Shown here one piece after another: positions 41,939 to 50,879 of a DNA stretch of 64,000 nt. How positions within the stretch are numbered: position 1 is the stretch's first letter; every line of letters starts with the position of its first letter. Under the pieces are notes generated by a model, which was not told the DNA's origin, did no database searches, and was given only the letters and a program-made list of their open reading frames with translations. The stretch is from Methylobacterium sp. Leaf104. Lineage in GTDB: Bacteria; Pseudomonadota; Alphaproteobacteria; Rhizobiales; Beijerinckiaceae. The stretch is from assembly GCF_001422885.1 (NCBI RefSeq), contig NZ_LMMZ01000006.1, forward strand, positions 1 to 64,000. The letters run 5' to 3'. Made by a program: the position numbers and the translations under genes.

Positions 41939-44617
41939 TCAGCGGGCGATGATCTCCTTCACCGTCTCGACGAGCTGCTTCAGGCTGAAGGGCTTGGGCA
42001 GGAAGTTGAAATCCTCGCCGTCGGGGAGGTTCTTGCGGAAGGCATCCTCCGCGTAGCCCGAGACGAAGATCACCTTGAGGTCGGGGGATTGCTTGCGGAG
42101 CTCGCGCAGCAGGGTCGGCCCGTCCATCTCGGGCATCACCACGTCCGAGACGACGAGGTCGATGGTCTCGGTAGTCTCGGCGATGATCCGCAGGGCGTCG
42201 AGGCCGGAGGCGGCCTCCAATACCGTATAGCCGCGGGCCGAGAGCGCGCGGCTGTTGACGGCGCGCACGGGGTCCTCGTCCTCCACCAGCAGGATCACGC
42301 CCTGGCCGGTATGGTCCGGCGCGGGCTTGCGGGGCGCGGGCTTCTCGCCGTCGGGTCGCGCGCGGTCCGAGGTTCCCTTGAGCCGGCCGGCCGCGATGGC
42401 GGCGGTCGTCTGCTGCGACGGGGGCGCCAGCGCGACGTCCGTCTCGGGCGCGGGTTCGGCGGTGGGTTCGTGGCGGGGGAAGTAGATCCGGAAGGCGGTG
42501 CCCTCGCCCACCGTGGAGCGCACGTCGATGGTGCCGCCGCTCTGCTTGACGATGCCGAACACCGTCGAGAGGCCGAGGCCGGTGCCCTTGCCGATCTCCT
42601 TGGTGGTGAAGAACGGTTCGAAGATCTTTTCCATGACGTCGGGCGGGATGCCCTGCCCGGTGTCCAGGACCTCGATCAGCACGTGGTCGCCCACCGGCAT
42701 GCCGACGCGGTTCTCGCTCGGCACGGCCTCGTGCGCGACGTTGGCGGTGCGGATCAGCAGGCGCCCGCCCTCCGGCATCGCGTCGCGGGCGTTGACCGCG
42801 AGGTTCACGATGACCTGTTCGAACTGGTTGACGTCGGCCTTGATCGGCCAGATGTCGCGTCCGTGCTTCAGGTCGAGGTCGACGCGCTCGCCGAGCAGGC
42901 GCTTGAGCAGCAAGGTCAGGTCGGACAGCGCCTCGCCGACATTCATCACCTCCGGACGCAGGGTCTGGCGCCGCGAGAAGGCCAGCAGCTGGCGCACCAG
43001 GCTCGCGGCCCGGTTGGCGTTCTGCTTGATCTGCATGATGTCCTGGAAGGCCGGGTCGGTCGGCCGGTGGCTGGCCAGGAGCAGGTCCGAGTAGCCGATG
43101 ATCGCCTGCAGGACGTTGTTGAAGTCGTGCGCGATGCCGCCGGCGAGCTGGCCCACCGTGTCCATCTTCTGCGCCTGCGCCACCTGCTGCTCGAGCTGGC
43201 GCTGCGCGGTGGTGTCGAGGGCGTAGAGGATGACCCGCTCGCGGTCGCTCTGCTCGGCCTCGTCCCGTCCGACCCCGGTCGCCTCGCCGCCTGCCGGGCT
43301 CAGCCAGACGCGGGCCGACCGGTTGCCGGGACCCGACAGGGCGATCTCGATGGGCTCGACCTCGACGAGGCCGGCCGCGGCCTTGCCCAGGGCCGCCTCC
43401 AGGCCCGCGCGATCCCGTTCGGCGACCGCGTCCCACATGGTGGGTTCGCCCTGCAGGTCGTTGCGCCCGTCGGGGAGCGCCTGGCGCGGGAGGCCGCCGA
43501 ACAGGCGGGCGAAGGAGGCGTTGGCGCGGGCGATGTGGCCGCCCTGGTCCAGGGTCGCGATGGCGATCGGACTGTTGTTCAGGAAGCGCGCGAGCCGCAC
43601 CTCGGCGACGCGCTGGGGCTCGTCGCTCTCGGCGCCGGCCGAGCGGTTGAGCACGAAGGTACGCGATGGGCCGGGCCGGCCGTCCTGGCCGAAGGCGACG
43701 CGATGGTAGAGGCGCGCCGGGAGCGGATGGCCGTTGCGGCGGCGCAGGTCGAGGTCGAACCGGTCGGTCCGGACTTCGCCCGGCAAGCCCTCGGAGGCGG
43801 TGAGGACGTCGGCGCCGGGGGCGATCTCGGGCAGGCGCAGGCCGCCGGAGCCGACCGTCGCGAGGTCGTAGCCGAGCCAGGCCGCCAGGGTCGCGTTCAT
43901 GTAGACGATCGAGCCGGCCGGATCGATCGAGAGGAAGCCGGCGGGGGCGTGGTCGAGGTAGTCGATCGCGTGCTGGAGCTCCTGGAAGACGTTCTCCTGG
44001 CGCTCGCGCTCGTGGGTGATGTCGCTCACCGTCCACAGGGTCGCGGCGCGCCGGGGCCGTTCGATCGGGCGTACGCCGATGCGGAACCACGCGAAGGCGC
44101 GTTCGGCGGCACTTCCGGGCGGCGGAGCCATCCGGATCTCCTCGGCGTGGCCGAGGCCGTCGCGGGACGCCTGGGCGAGGCGATAGACCGCCTCGGAGAC
44201 CTCCGGCGAACCGACGAAGACCCGCTCCACCGGCCGCAGGCTGGCAAAGGTCTCGCCGCCGGCGAGGCGCAGGTAGGATTCGTTCGCGTAGATCAGGCGC
44301 CCGCCTTCCTCGACCACGATCGCGCCCTCGGGCGCCGCGTCGACGATCGCCTTGGTGATGTCGTCGCGCGTGGTCTGACCCGCGAACTGGATCGCCCCGA
44401 TGGCGAGGGCGAAGAGGCAGAACACGCCCGCCATGGCGAGGAGCGCCAGGAGGCCGAGGATCAGCGGCTGCGCCTGCTCGCTCGCGACGAAGGACAGGCC
44501 GACGGCCGCCCCGACGAGGAGGCCCGCGAGGACGAGAAGGAGCCCGACGCGTCCGGGCCGCTCCGAGCGATCGATCGCGTTCGACGCGGGCTTGCCGTGT
44601 CCGCTGAACTCAACCAT
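41939..44617 (-). CDS. cckA: CckA hybrid sensor histidine kinase
   Basis: This 892-residue protein controls the CtrA phosphorelay (through ChpT) and hence cell cycle and flagellar genes. Two membrane helices (about residues 24-70) are followed by tandem PAS-like domains and the HisKA domain with acceptor His497 in [21 protein letters not shown]. An HATPase_c domain ([55 protein letters not shown]) leads to a receiver with Asp825 in [16 protein letters not shown] 44617 is used; an open extension to 44749 is possible. Three CtrA-type boxes lie in this same window. Confidence 0.96.
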   Translation of the reverse strand: MVEFSGHGKPASNAIDRSERPGRVGLLLVLAGLLVGAAVGLSFVASEQAQPLILGLLALLAMAGVFCLFALAIGAIQFAGQTTRDDITKAIVDAAPEGAIVVEEGGRLIYANESYLRLAGGETFASLRPVERVFVGSPEVSEAVYRLAQASRDGLGHAEEIRMAPPPGSAAERAFAWFRIGVRPIERPRRAATLWTVSDITHERERQENVFQELQHAIDYLDHAPAGFLSIDPAGSIVYMNATLAAWLGYDLATVGSGGLRLPEIAPGADVLTASEGLPGEVRTDRFDLDLRRRNGHPLPARLYHRVAFGQDGRPGPSRTFVLNRSAGAESDEPQRVAEVRLARFLNNSPIAIATLDQGGHIARANASFARLFGGLPRQALPDGRNDLQGEPTMWDAVAERDRAGLEAALGKAAAGLVEVEPIEIALSGPGNRSARVWLSPAGGEATGVGRDEAEQSDRERVILYALDTTAQRQLEQQVAQAQKMDTVGQLAGGIAHDFNNVLQAIIGYSDLLLASHRPTDPAFQDIMQIKQNANRAASLVRQLLAFSRRQTLRPEVMNVGEALSDLTLLLKRLLGERVDLDLKHGRDIWPIKADVNQFEQVIVNLAVNARDAMPEGGRLLIRTANVAHEAVPSENRVGMPVGDHVLIEVLDTGQGIPPDVMEKIFEPFFTTKEIGKGTGLGLSTVFGIVKQSGGTIDVRSTVGEGTAFRIYFPRHEPTAEPAPETDVALAPPSQQTTAAIAAGRLKGTSDRARPDGEKPAPRKPAPDHTGQGVILLVEDEDPVRAVNSRALSARGYTVLEAASGLDALRIIAETTETIDLVVSDVVMPEMDGPTLLRELRKQSPDLKVIFVSGYAEDAFRKNLPDGEDFNFLPKPFSLKQLVETVKEIIAR

Positions 44618-44752
44618 CCGCCGCCGACCCACCCCTGAAGCCCATCCGGTTAGCGCCCCGCTTCCGCTCGCAGCAAGGGCAAACCGGCGTATGTCGCCGA
44701 GAATTCTCACGAAAGAGGGTGCATAAAGCGTGGCGAGCGCAAGCGCCAATCC

Positions 44753-45820
44753 TCACGCGGCCCGCCGGCGCAGGCGCATGACGTAGCCGATGACCTCGGC
44801 CACCGCGCGGTAATGCTCCGCCGGGATCTCCTGGTCGATCTCGACGGTGGCGTGCAGCGCGCGCGCGAGCGGCGGGTTCTCGAGGATCGGGACATCATGG
44901 TCCTTGGCCACCGCGCGGATCTTGAGAGCCAGCGAGTCGACACCCTTGGCCACGCAGATGGGCGCGGCCATGCCGGCCTCGTAGCGTAGGGCCACCGCGT
45001 AGTGCGTCGGGTTCGTCACGATGACGGTGGCGGTGGGGACGGCGGCCATCATCCGCTTCTTCACGCGCTGGGCGCGGATCTGCTTCATGCGGCCCTTCAC
45101 CTCGGGGCTGCCTTCGCTTTCCTTGTGCTCCTGCTTCATCTCCTCCTTGGACATGCGCAGGCGCTGGCGCCAGCGGAAGCGCTGGTAGAGGGCGTCGCCG
45201 AGGGCGATGGCGATGAAGACCCCGAGCATGCCCGCCATCAGCTTGAGGGCCAGGGTGAGGATCGCCGCGAGGACGGCGGCGGGATCGAGGCGCGCGAACA
45301 CCTCCATCCGGTCGCGCTCGCCCCACAGGATGGTGCCGGCCACCACGCCGACCATGCCGAGCTTGGCGAGCCCTTTCAGGAACTGGAACAGCGCTTCCAT
45401 CCCGAAGACACGCTTCACGCCGGCCATCGGCGAGACCCGGTCCCACTTGGGCCCGAGGGCCTCGGTGCTGAAGACGAAGGGATGCTGGATCAGGCCGGCG
45501 GCGAGACCGGCCACCACCACGAGGCCGATCGGCACCGCCAGCGCCTGGGCGCAGATGATGAGCGTGCGCACGCCCATCTCGGTGTAGGCCGTCGGGTCCG
45601 ACGGAACCATGTGGGCATTCATCAGGAAGCCGCGCAGGCTCGCCACGAGGTTCTGGGCGATCATGCCCGAGGCCATGAGCAGGGCCATGGTGAAGGCGGC
45701 CAGGATGAAGAAGGTGTTGATCTCGGGGCTGTTGGGAACGTTGCCCTGCTCGATCGCCTTCTCGATCCGCCGTGGAGTCGGGTCTTCGGTCTTGTCTTCC
45801 GGATCGGAATCGTCCGCCAC
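44753..45820 (-). CDS. flhB: Flagellar biosynthesis protein FlhB
   Basis: This 355-residue export-gate protein begins with the typical DPEDKTEDPTPRRIEKAIEQGNVPNS, has four membrane helices in the first two-thirds, and then the cytoplasmic domain with the self-cleavage motif N270-P-T-H273. It switches substrate specificity from hook to filament. It is the last gene of the flgB-flgC-fliE-fliQ-fliR-flhB operon, 23 bp behind fliR. Confidence 0.97.
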   Translation of the reverse strand: MADDSDPEDKTEDPTPRRIEKAIEQGNVPNSPEINTFFILAAFTMALLMASGMIAQNLVASLRGFLMNAHMVPSDPTAYTEMGVRTLIICAQALAVPIGLVVVAGLAAGLIQHPFVFSTEALGPKWDRVSPMAGVKRVFGMEALFQFLKGLAKLGMVGVVAGTILWGERDRMEVFARLDPAAVLAAILTLALKLMAGMLGVFIAIALGDALYQRFRWRQRLRMSKEEMKQEHKESEGSPEVKGRMKQIRAQRVKKRMMAAVPTATVIVTNPTHYAVALRYEAGMAAPICVAKGVDSLALKIRAVAKDHDVPILENPPLARALHATVEIDQEIPAEHYRAVAEVIGYVMRLRRRAA

Positions 45821-45843
45821 CGCTCAGGCCTCCCTGGCGCGGC

Positions 45844-46608
45844 TCAACGCCCGGCGAGATCCGCCAGGTAGCGCCCGATATCGTCGAGGAAGACGCCCAT
45901 CATGACGCCGAGGCTGCCCAGCAGCAGCACCATGCCGATCAGCACCGAGGCCGGGACGGCCACGAAGAAGACCTGCATCTGCGGCATGAGCCGCGCCAGG
46001 ACGCCGAGCCCGACATTGAACAGGATGCCGAAGGCGATGAACGGGGCCGAGATCTGAACCCCGAGGGAGAACCCGCGGGCGATGGCCTTCAGCGCGAGGC
46101 TCGCCGCCTCGCCCATGCCCGGCACCCCGTCCGGTGGAATCAGAACGTAGCTGCGCCCGATCGCCCCGAGGGCGACGTGATGGAGGTCGGTGGCCACGAT
46201 GAGGGTGACGCCGAGAAGCGCCAGGAAATTTCCGATCGCCGTCTGCTGTCCGCCCTGCGTCGGGTCCACCGTCATCGCGTAGGACAGACCGAGCTGCTGC
46301 GAGACGATCATGCCGGCGGTCTGAAGGGCGGCGAGCACCATCCGCACGGTGAGGCCGAGCACCAGGCCGACCAGCAACTCGCCGATGAGCAGCGCGATCA
46401 GGCCGGGTCCCGCGATGGCGCCGCCCTGCATCGGCAGGAGCGGCCGCACCGTGGGGAACAGGATCAGCGAGAGGAGCAGCGCGAAGGCGAGGCGCAGCCG
46501 CGGCGAGACCAGCTGCTCGCCCACCCCCGGCATCAGCATCACCAGGGTGCCGATCCGCGCGAAGGTCAGGAGGAAGGCCGCCGCGATGCCCGGCAGGAGG
46601 AGATTCAT
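45844..46608 (-). CDS. fliR: Flagellar biosynthesis protein FliR
   Basis: This 254-residue export-gate subunit has about six membrane helices; the conserved parts are FARIGTLVMLMPGVGEQLVSPRLRLAFALLLSLIL and the central ISQQLGLSYA-like stretch (IVSQQLGLSYAMTVDPTQGG). It forms the export gate with FliP and FliQ. It lies 19 bp behind fliQ in the operon. Confidence 0.96.
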   Translation of the reverse strand: MNLLLPGIAAAFLLTFARIGTLVMLMPGVGEQLVSPRLRLAFALLLSLILFPTVRPLLPMQGGAIAGPGLIALLIGELLVGLVLGLTVRMVLAALQTAGMIVSQQLGLSYAMTVDPTQGGQQTAIGNFLALLGVTLIVATDLHHVALGAIGRSYVLIPPDGVPGMGEAASLALKAIARGFSLGVQISAPFIAFGILFNVGLGVLARLMPQMQVFFVAVPASVLIGMVLLLGSLGVMMGVFLDDIGRYLADLAGR

Positions 46609-46627
46609 GCCCTCTCATAGCAGGGCT

Positions 46628-46894
46628 TCAGCCGCCGGACACGATGCGCGCGGCGATCCGGGTCATGTAGCTGCCCAGCGCATCACCCATGAAGGGCAGC
46701 ATGAGTAGCAAGGTCGCGAACACGGCCACGATCTTGGGAACGTAGATCAGCGTCTGCTCCTGGATCTGGGTGAGGGCCTGGAACAGCGAGACCACGAGGC
46801 CGACCACGAGGGCGACCAGCATGATCGGCCCCGCCACCTTGAGGAAGACGAAGATGCCGTCGCGGGCGACGTCGATGATGGCGAGACCGGTCAT
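46628..46894 (-). CDS. fliQ: Flagellar biosynthesis protein FliQ
   Basis: This 88-residue protein consists of two membrane helices with the family motif VGLVVSLFQALTQIQEQTLIYVPKIVAV. It is part of the FliPQR core of the flagellar type III export gate. The unusual placement after fliE fits the alphaproteobacterial order. Confidence 0.96.
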   Translation of the reverse strand: MTGLAIIDVARDGIFVFLKVAGPIMLVALVVGLVVSLFQALTQIQEQTLIYVPKIVAVFATLLLMLPFMGDALGSYMTRIAARIVSGG

Positions 46895-46975
46895 GAGGGG
46901 GATGTCATCTCGCGTCAGGGCGGAGGTGTCGGACGAGCAAGGGCGGGTGGCCCGGCGCAGCGAGGCGGCGACGGG

Positions 46976-47290
46976 CTAGATCTGCATCCGCATGATTTCC
47001 TCGTAGGCGGAAATCACCCGGTCGCGGACGGCGACGAGGGTCTGGAGGGCGGTCTCGCTCTCGGCCACGGCCGTCACCACGTCGACCACGTTCGCCTTGC
47101 CACCGGCCACCGCGAGCGCCTGACTGTCGGCCTTGCGCCCCGCCTCGCCGACGTTGTCCAGGGTCGAAGTCAGGAGCGAGGTGAAGTTCGAGCCCGAGGC
47201 ACCGGTGGCCGGCGCGATCTTCGGAGCACCCTTTGCGCCGATGTTCTGAATCGCCGCGTAGGCGCCGGCGGCGAAGGCGTTGGTGGTCAT
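46976..47290 (-). CDS. fliE: Flagellar hook-basal body protein FliE
   Basis: This 104-residue protein joins the MS ring to the proximal rod. The C-terminal two-thirds are helical with the FliE signature NVVDVVTAVAESETALQTLVAVRDRVISAYEEIMRMQI. It is third in the operon, 34 bp after flgC. Confidence 0.95.
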   Translation of the reverse strand: MTTNAFAAGAYAAIQNIGAKGAPKIAPATGASGSNFTSLLTSTLDNVGEAGRKADSQALAVAGGKANVVDVVTAVAESETALQTLVAVRDRVISAYEEIMRMQI

Positions 47291-47324
47291 GGCGGCGGAC
47301 TTTCAGGCGGGTCGGAAGCGGGGA

Positions 47325-47735
47325 TCAGGCCTTGAGGATCTCGAGGGTCTTGGCGACCATGCGGCGGGTCGCCGTGACCATGTTGAGGTTGGCCTCGTAG
47401 GAGCGCTGGGCCTCGCGCATGTCCATGTTCTCGATCAGGCCGTTGACGTTGGGCATCGCCACCTCGCCCTTGGCGTTGGCGCTCGGATTGCCCGGGTCGT
47501 ACTTGGTCCGGAACGGCGAGGTATCGCGGCGCACCCGGCCCGCCTCGATCAGCGACGCGCCGGTCTCCCGGTCCACCTGCTGGGTGAAGGTCGGGATCTT
47601 GCGCCGGTAGGGTTGGCCGCCGACCGAGGTGGGCGCCGAATCCGCGTTGGCGATGTTCTCGGCGATGATCCGCATCCGGCTCGACTGGGCCTTCAGGCCC
47701 GAGGCGGCGGTGGTGAGGGATTTCAGGAAGTCCAT
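47325..47735 (-). CDS. flgC: Flagellar basal-body rod protein FlgC
   Basis: This 136-residue proximal rod protein starts MDFLKSLTTAASGLKAQSSR and has the N-terminal rod motif RIIAENIANADSAPT and the C-terminal helix DMREAQRSYEANLNMVTATRRMVAKTLEILKA. It is second in the operon, 30 bp after flgB. Confidence 0.97.
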   Translation of the reverse strand: MDFLKSLTTAASGLKAQSSRMRIIAENIANADSAPTSVGGQPYRRKIPTFTQQVDRETGASLIEAGRVRRDTSPFRTKYDPGNPSANAKGEVAMPNVNGLIENMDMREAQRSYEANLNMVTATRRMVAKTLEILKA

Positions 47736-47765
47736 GGCGCGCTCCGTGAGACGATGGATTGCCGC

Positions 47766-48188
47766 TCAGCGCTTGCCGATGGCGATTTTGATGGTCTCGA
47801 GGCTCTTCTGATAGAGCGAGGCGGCCATCTGGTAGTCCGCTTGGTTGTCGCCGGCCTTCATCATCTCCTCCTCGAGATTGACCCCGTTGCCGCTGGGGCG
47901 GATCTCGAAGCCCTTCACGCGGCGCGGATCGGCGCCGGGGCCGTCCGGGCCTCCGCCCGGCGCGATGTGGGACGCGTTGGTGACCGCGAGGCTGCTGCTC
48001 GTCGTGGCGCCCGAGGGCTGCGCCAGGACGGGGCCGGAACGCCCGAGCTCCGGACTCGCGAGGTCCCGCGGCTTGAAGCCGGGCAAGTCGGCGTTGGCGA
48101 CGTTCTCGGCCAGCAGCTTCTGGCGGGTCTGGTGCCACTGCATGCGGGTGCGCAGCATGCCGAGGATGGGCAGGTCTGTGACGGACAT
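47766..48188 (-). CDS. flgB: Flagellar basal-body rod protein FlgB
   Basis: This 140-residue proximal rod protein starts MSVTDLPILGMLRTRMQWHQ, with the rod motif KLLAENVANADLPGFKPRDL and a C-terminal helix (NQADYQMAASLYQKSLETIKIAIGKR). ATG 48188 gives the usual N-terminus; the open frame upstream reaches 48254 and would run close to the CtrA-type box. First gene of its operon. Confidence 0.96.
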   Translation of the reverse strand: MSVTDLPILGMLRTRMQWHQTRQKLLAENVANADLPGFKPRDLASPELGRSGPVLAQPSGATTSSSLAVTNASHIAPGGGPDGPGADPRRVKGFEIRPSGNGVNLEEEMMKAGDNQADYQMAASLYQKSLETIKIAIGKR

Positions 48189-48256
48189 GGGCTGGACCCT
48201 CGCCTCACCCGGAAGAATCTGCCCGGTGGGACCGGCAAAATCTGCCGCCCCCATGG

Positions 48257-48271
48257 TTAACGCCCGGTTAA
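48257..48271 (-). promoter_or_regulatory. CtrA-type box before the flgB operon
   Basis: TTAACGCCCGGTTAA is a perfect TTAA-N7-TTAA, the full CtrA recognition sequence, 69 bp before the flgB start in the 114-bp gap behind the small membrane-protein gene. It implies that the rod/export-gate operon is under the CckA-CtrA phosphorelay. Confidence 0.8.
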
Positions 48272-48302
48272 ATCTTCGGGCGCGTCCGCGTGGAGGCAGG
48301 GC

Positions 48303-48518
48303 TCAGGGCGCCCTCTGGGTCGGCTGCTGCGCCTGCGGGCATTCCGGCGGCGCCGGCCCGCTCGGGTTGAGGGGGGCGCAGGCGACGGGCGCGCCGGCGG
48401 TCCGCGCATCCTCGCTCGGATGGCGCAGAGCGCCTCGGCTCCAGAGGAGCCCCATGGTGACGGCCGCCGCGACGAACAGGGCGGCTGCGAGGAACGGGAT
48501 CCAGCGCGGAACGGTCAT
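48303..48518 (-). CDS. Small single-pass membrane protein, unknown function
   Basis: This 71-residue frame has one membrane helix (IPFLAAALFVAAAVTMGLLWSRG, about residues 7-29) and a Pro/Ala-rich tail with two cysteines (PVACAPLNP and PPECPQA). AAAGG lies nine bases before the ATG. I do not recognise a family. It starts 5 bp after the deaminase stop and may be translated with it. Confidence 0.5.
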   Translation of the reverse strand: MTVPRWIPFLAAALFVAAAVTMGLLWSRGALRHPSEDARTAGAPVACAPLNPSGPAPPECPQAQQPTQRAP

Positions 48519-48523
48519 CGATG

Positions 48524-49000
48524 TCAGCCTTTCTCGGACAGGCCCTGTCGGCTCTGCCAGAGCGCGTACGGATGGTCGTCGACTGCGACGGGGCGATGTT
48601 CCACACGCATCGGCTGCTCGCTCGGGGACCGACAGAGTTCGGCGTAGATGCCGGCGCCGATCAGGCCGTAGCGTTCGCCCTCTTCCGCGCTGTAGGCGAA
48701 GTAGGCCTGCGTGATCCCGGCCAGGCGCATGGCCGCGTGACACATCGGGCAGGGCCGCCCGCTGGCGTAGACGATGCAGCCGTCGAGCTTGGTGCGGCCG
48801 AGATGCCGGCTCACCTCCCGGATCGCCACCATCTCGGCATGGTCGGTCGGGTCGTTGGTCACGGCCGTGGTGTTGACGGCCCGCGACAGCACCGCACCGT
48901 CGCGCACGATCACCGCGCCGTAGGGACGCCCGCCCTGGAGAACGTTGTCCCGGGCCAGCGCGACCGCGTCGCGCAGGTGTGCCTGATGCTCGTCTTCCAC
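48524..49000 (-). CDS. Nucleoside/guanine deaminase of the CDA superfamily
   Basis: This 158-residue zinc enzyme has the cytidine-deaminase-fold motifs DHAEMVAIREVSRHLG (His ligand and catalytic Glu) and GRPCPMCHAAMRLAG (two Cys ligands). The further pattern LDGCIVYASGRPCPMC...YGLIGAGIYAEL is closest to guanine deaminases rather than the tRNA adenosine deaminase TadA. GTG 49000 follows GAGG with an 8-base spacer. The gene lies between two flagellar units but has no obvious motility role. Confidence 0.88.
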   Translation of the reverse strand: MEDEHQAHLRDAVALARDNVLQGGRPYGAVIVRDGAVLSRAVNTTAVTNDPTDHAEMVAIREVSRHLGRTKLDGCIVYASGRPCPMCHAAMRLAGITQAYFAYSAEEGERYGLIGAGIYAELCRSPSEQPMRVEHRPVAVDDHPYALWQSRQGLSEKG

Positions 49001-49366
49001 TGGTTCCACCTCGACCCGATACGGCGATGCCGCTGCGCCAACGCTCCAGGAACGCCGGCGGGTCCCGATTCGAGACGGCCCACGCACGAGCCTTTGATCG
49101 GCCGCTAACCGCGGTCGCCGCACGGTTGCTCCAGGCCGCGTTGCGTATCGGCTCCGTCGTGGAGACACGGCACGCCCCGCCGTCCCGAACCCGGGCGGTG
49201 GGGCACCGCACGACCCCTAAGCCCCGTCAGCCATTGCCGAACCCCGTTCGGGCAAAGGAGCTGTTAACGAAGTCTTAACGGAGTTGCCCGCGCTGGCGCC
49301 GGACATGATAGTGGGTGCTCAAATGTTGCGTCGGGCCACGAGCCCCAAAAGCGAGAGACCCCGGTC
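49001..49366. other. Intergenic region between deaminase and fliO genes
   Basis: About 366 bp between divergent genes. It holds the CtrA-type box at 49264-49278 and must carry both promoters. A 99-codon plus-strand frame begins inside the deaminase gene and has no homology or ribosome site; it was not accepted. Confidence 0.6.
49264..49278 (+). promoter_or_regulatory. CtrA-type box before fliO-fliP
   Basis: TTAACGAAGTCTTAA is a perfect TTAA-N7-TTAA, 88 bp before the TTG start of fliO. Together with the boxes before flgB and fliL it suggests joint control of the early flagellar genes by CtrA. Confidence 0.78.
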
Positions 49367-50743
49367 TTGTCATCGTTCTTCAGCTCGGATGGCTCCTTTC
49401 CCCTCCAGTTCGCCATCATCTTCGTCGTCATCTTCCTCGTCCTCGCGGCCGGTGTCTTCCTGGTCCGGCGCGTTGGTGGGAAGGGTTCACCCCTCTCCGG
49501 CAAAAACTCCCCGCGGGGCCGTCAGCCACGGCTCGGCATCGTCGACATCTACGAACTCGATCGCCAGCGTCAGCTGATCCTCCTGCGCCGCGACAACGTC
49601 GAGCACCTGCTCCTGGTCGGCGGACCCAATGACGTGGTGATCGAGCGCAATATTCTGCGGGGCATGAGCGCCCGCTTGGCGGCGGAGGAAGCCCCCTTCG
49701 ACGAAGCGCCCGAGTCGGTGCTGAACCCGATGCCGGAGCCGCCGGTGAGCCAGCAGGCTTCGATGCCGAGCCTGGCACCGGTGGTCCCGCCCGTCCCGAC
49801 CTACCGCGAGCCGTCCTTCGAGATGCCGGTGACGGTCGCGCCCGTCGTCGAGGTCGCGGCGGCACCGCCCGAGATCGCGCGCGGACGCGGGGCGGTCCCC
49901 GAGCCCGGCCCGAGCCTCGCGGTCCCGGATCCGGCGGTTGCACCCCGCCAGCGCGATTCGCAGCTCGCGCGCGTCATCCGCCGGACCCCACCCACCCTTG
50001 CGAACCTCGTCCCGGCCGCGATCGCGGAGCGGGTCGGCCTGCCGGAACGCGGATCCGAGGCCGAGCCCGCCCGCGACACGCAGAGTGCCGCCGCGCCGCC
50101 GCCCGTCGTTCCGGCACCGGCGGCCCGCGCGATCGATGCCGCGATCCTTTCCGACATGGCCCGCCAACTGGAGGAGGCCCTGCGCCGGCCGTCCGCGGCT
50201 GTCCGTCCGGCCGCTGCGGATCAATCCGCGGCGCGCGAGCCGGACCTACCGCCCCCAGCACCGCAGTCTCCCGCACGCATGGAGTCGGCGCCGCAACCCG
50301 AGCCGACCCGGGAAACGCTCGCGGGGCCGCCCGACGTCGATCCGATGGCGGCCGCGATGGCCGCCACGGCGCAGGCTCCGGCCTCCGAAGCGCAGGCAAT
50401 CGAGCCCGAGCCGGCCACGGACGACGCGCTCTTCGCCGAACGCCCCGAGGACCGGGACGTCGAGGTCGCGTCGGCGGAGCCACCGGTTCCTCCTGCATCC
50501 GCCCCGGCCGAGCCGCCTCCCATTTTTCGTGCGTCGCTGGCCGATGCGGCGAAGGCAGAGGCGATCGCGCAACCGGAGGCGCCGCCGGCTGCCGTCGAGC
50601 CGGCGCCCGTCCCTGCCCAGGCCCCGCCGCCTTCCCCGGCGGCGCCCGCGAAGGCTCCGGCCAGTCCCAACCCCTTCTCCGTGGAAGAGATCGAGGCGGA
50701 GTTCGCGCGCCTCCTCGGCCGCCCTCTCGATCGCAAGCAGTAG
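49367..50743 (+). CDS. fliO: FliO-like flagellar export protein with long disordered tail
   Basis: This 458-residue protein has a TTG start preceded by GAGAG. The first about 100 residues match FliO: one membrane helix (LQFAIIFVVIFLVLAAGVFLVRRV), then RLGIVDIYELDRQRQLILLRRDNVEHLLLVGGPNDVVIERNI. The remaining about 350 residues are rich in Pro, Ala and Glu and probably disordered, ending in a short predicted helix (SVEEIEAEFARLLGRPL). FliO assists assembly of the FliP ring, and fliP follows directly. The assignment rests on the N-terminal domain and on context. Confidence 0.85.
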   Translation: MSSFFSSDGSFPLQFAIIFVVIFLVLAAGVFLVRRVGGKGSPLSGKNSPRGRQPRLGIVDIYELDRQRQLILLRRDNVEHLLLVGGPNDVVIERNILRGMSARLAAEEAPFDEAPESVLNPMPEPPVSQQASMPSLAPVVPPVPTYREPSFEMPVTVAPVVEVAAAPPEIARGRGAVPEPGPSLAVPDPAVAPRQRDSQLARVIRRTPPTLANLVPAAIAERVGLPERGSEAEPARDTQSAAAPPPVVPAPAARAIDAAILSDMARQLEEALRRPSAAVRPAAADQSAAREPDLPPPAPQSPARMESAPQPEPTRETLAGPPDVDPMAAAMAATAQAPASEAQAIEPEPATDDALFAERPEDRDVEVASAEPPVPPASAPAEPPPIFRASLADAAKAEAIAQPEAPPAAVEPAPVPAQAPPPSPAAPAKAPASPNPFSVEEIEAEFARLLGRPLDRKQ

Positions 50744-50879
50744 ATCGGCACCGGCGGGCCGGAACCCGCCCGGGTGTCGCTGCCGAACGGGGCGTCCCGG
50801 GTTCGTTCGGGGATGCGCGCCGGGCCGTGGATGATAAGAGGGGGCGCGGTCGCGTCGCGCCGCATCATCCGGAGCCGGT

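Noticed and set aside
48979..49278. Plus-strand frame of 99 codons between deaminase and fliO
   Set aside because: It begins inside the deaminase gene on the opposite strand, lacks a ribosome site and overlaps the CtrA-type box.
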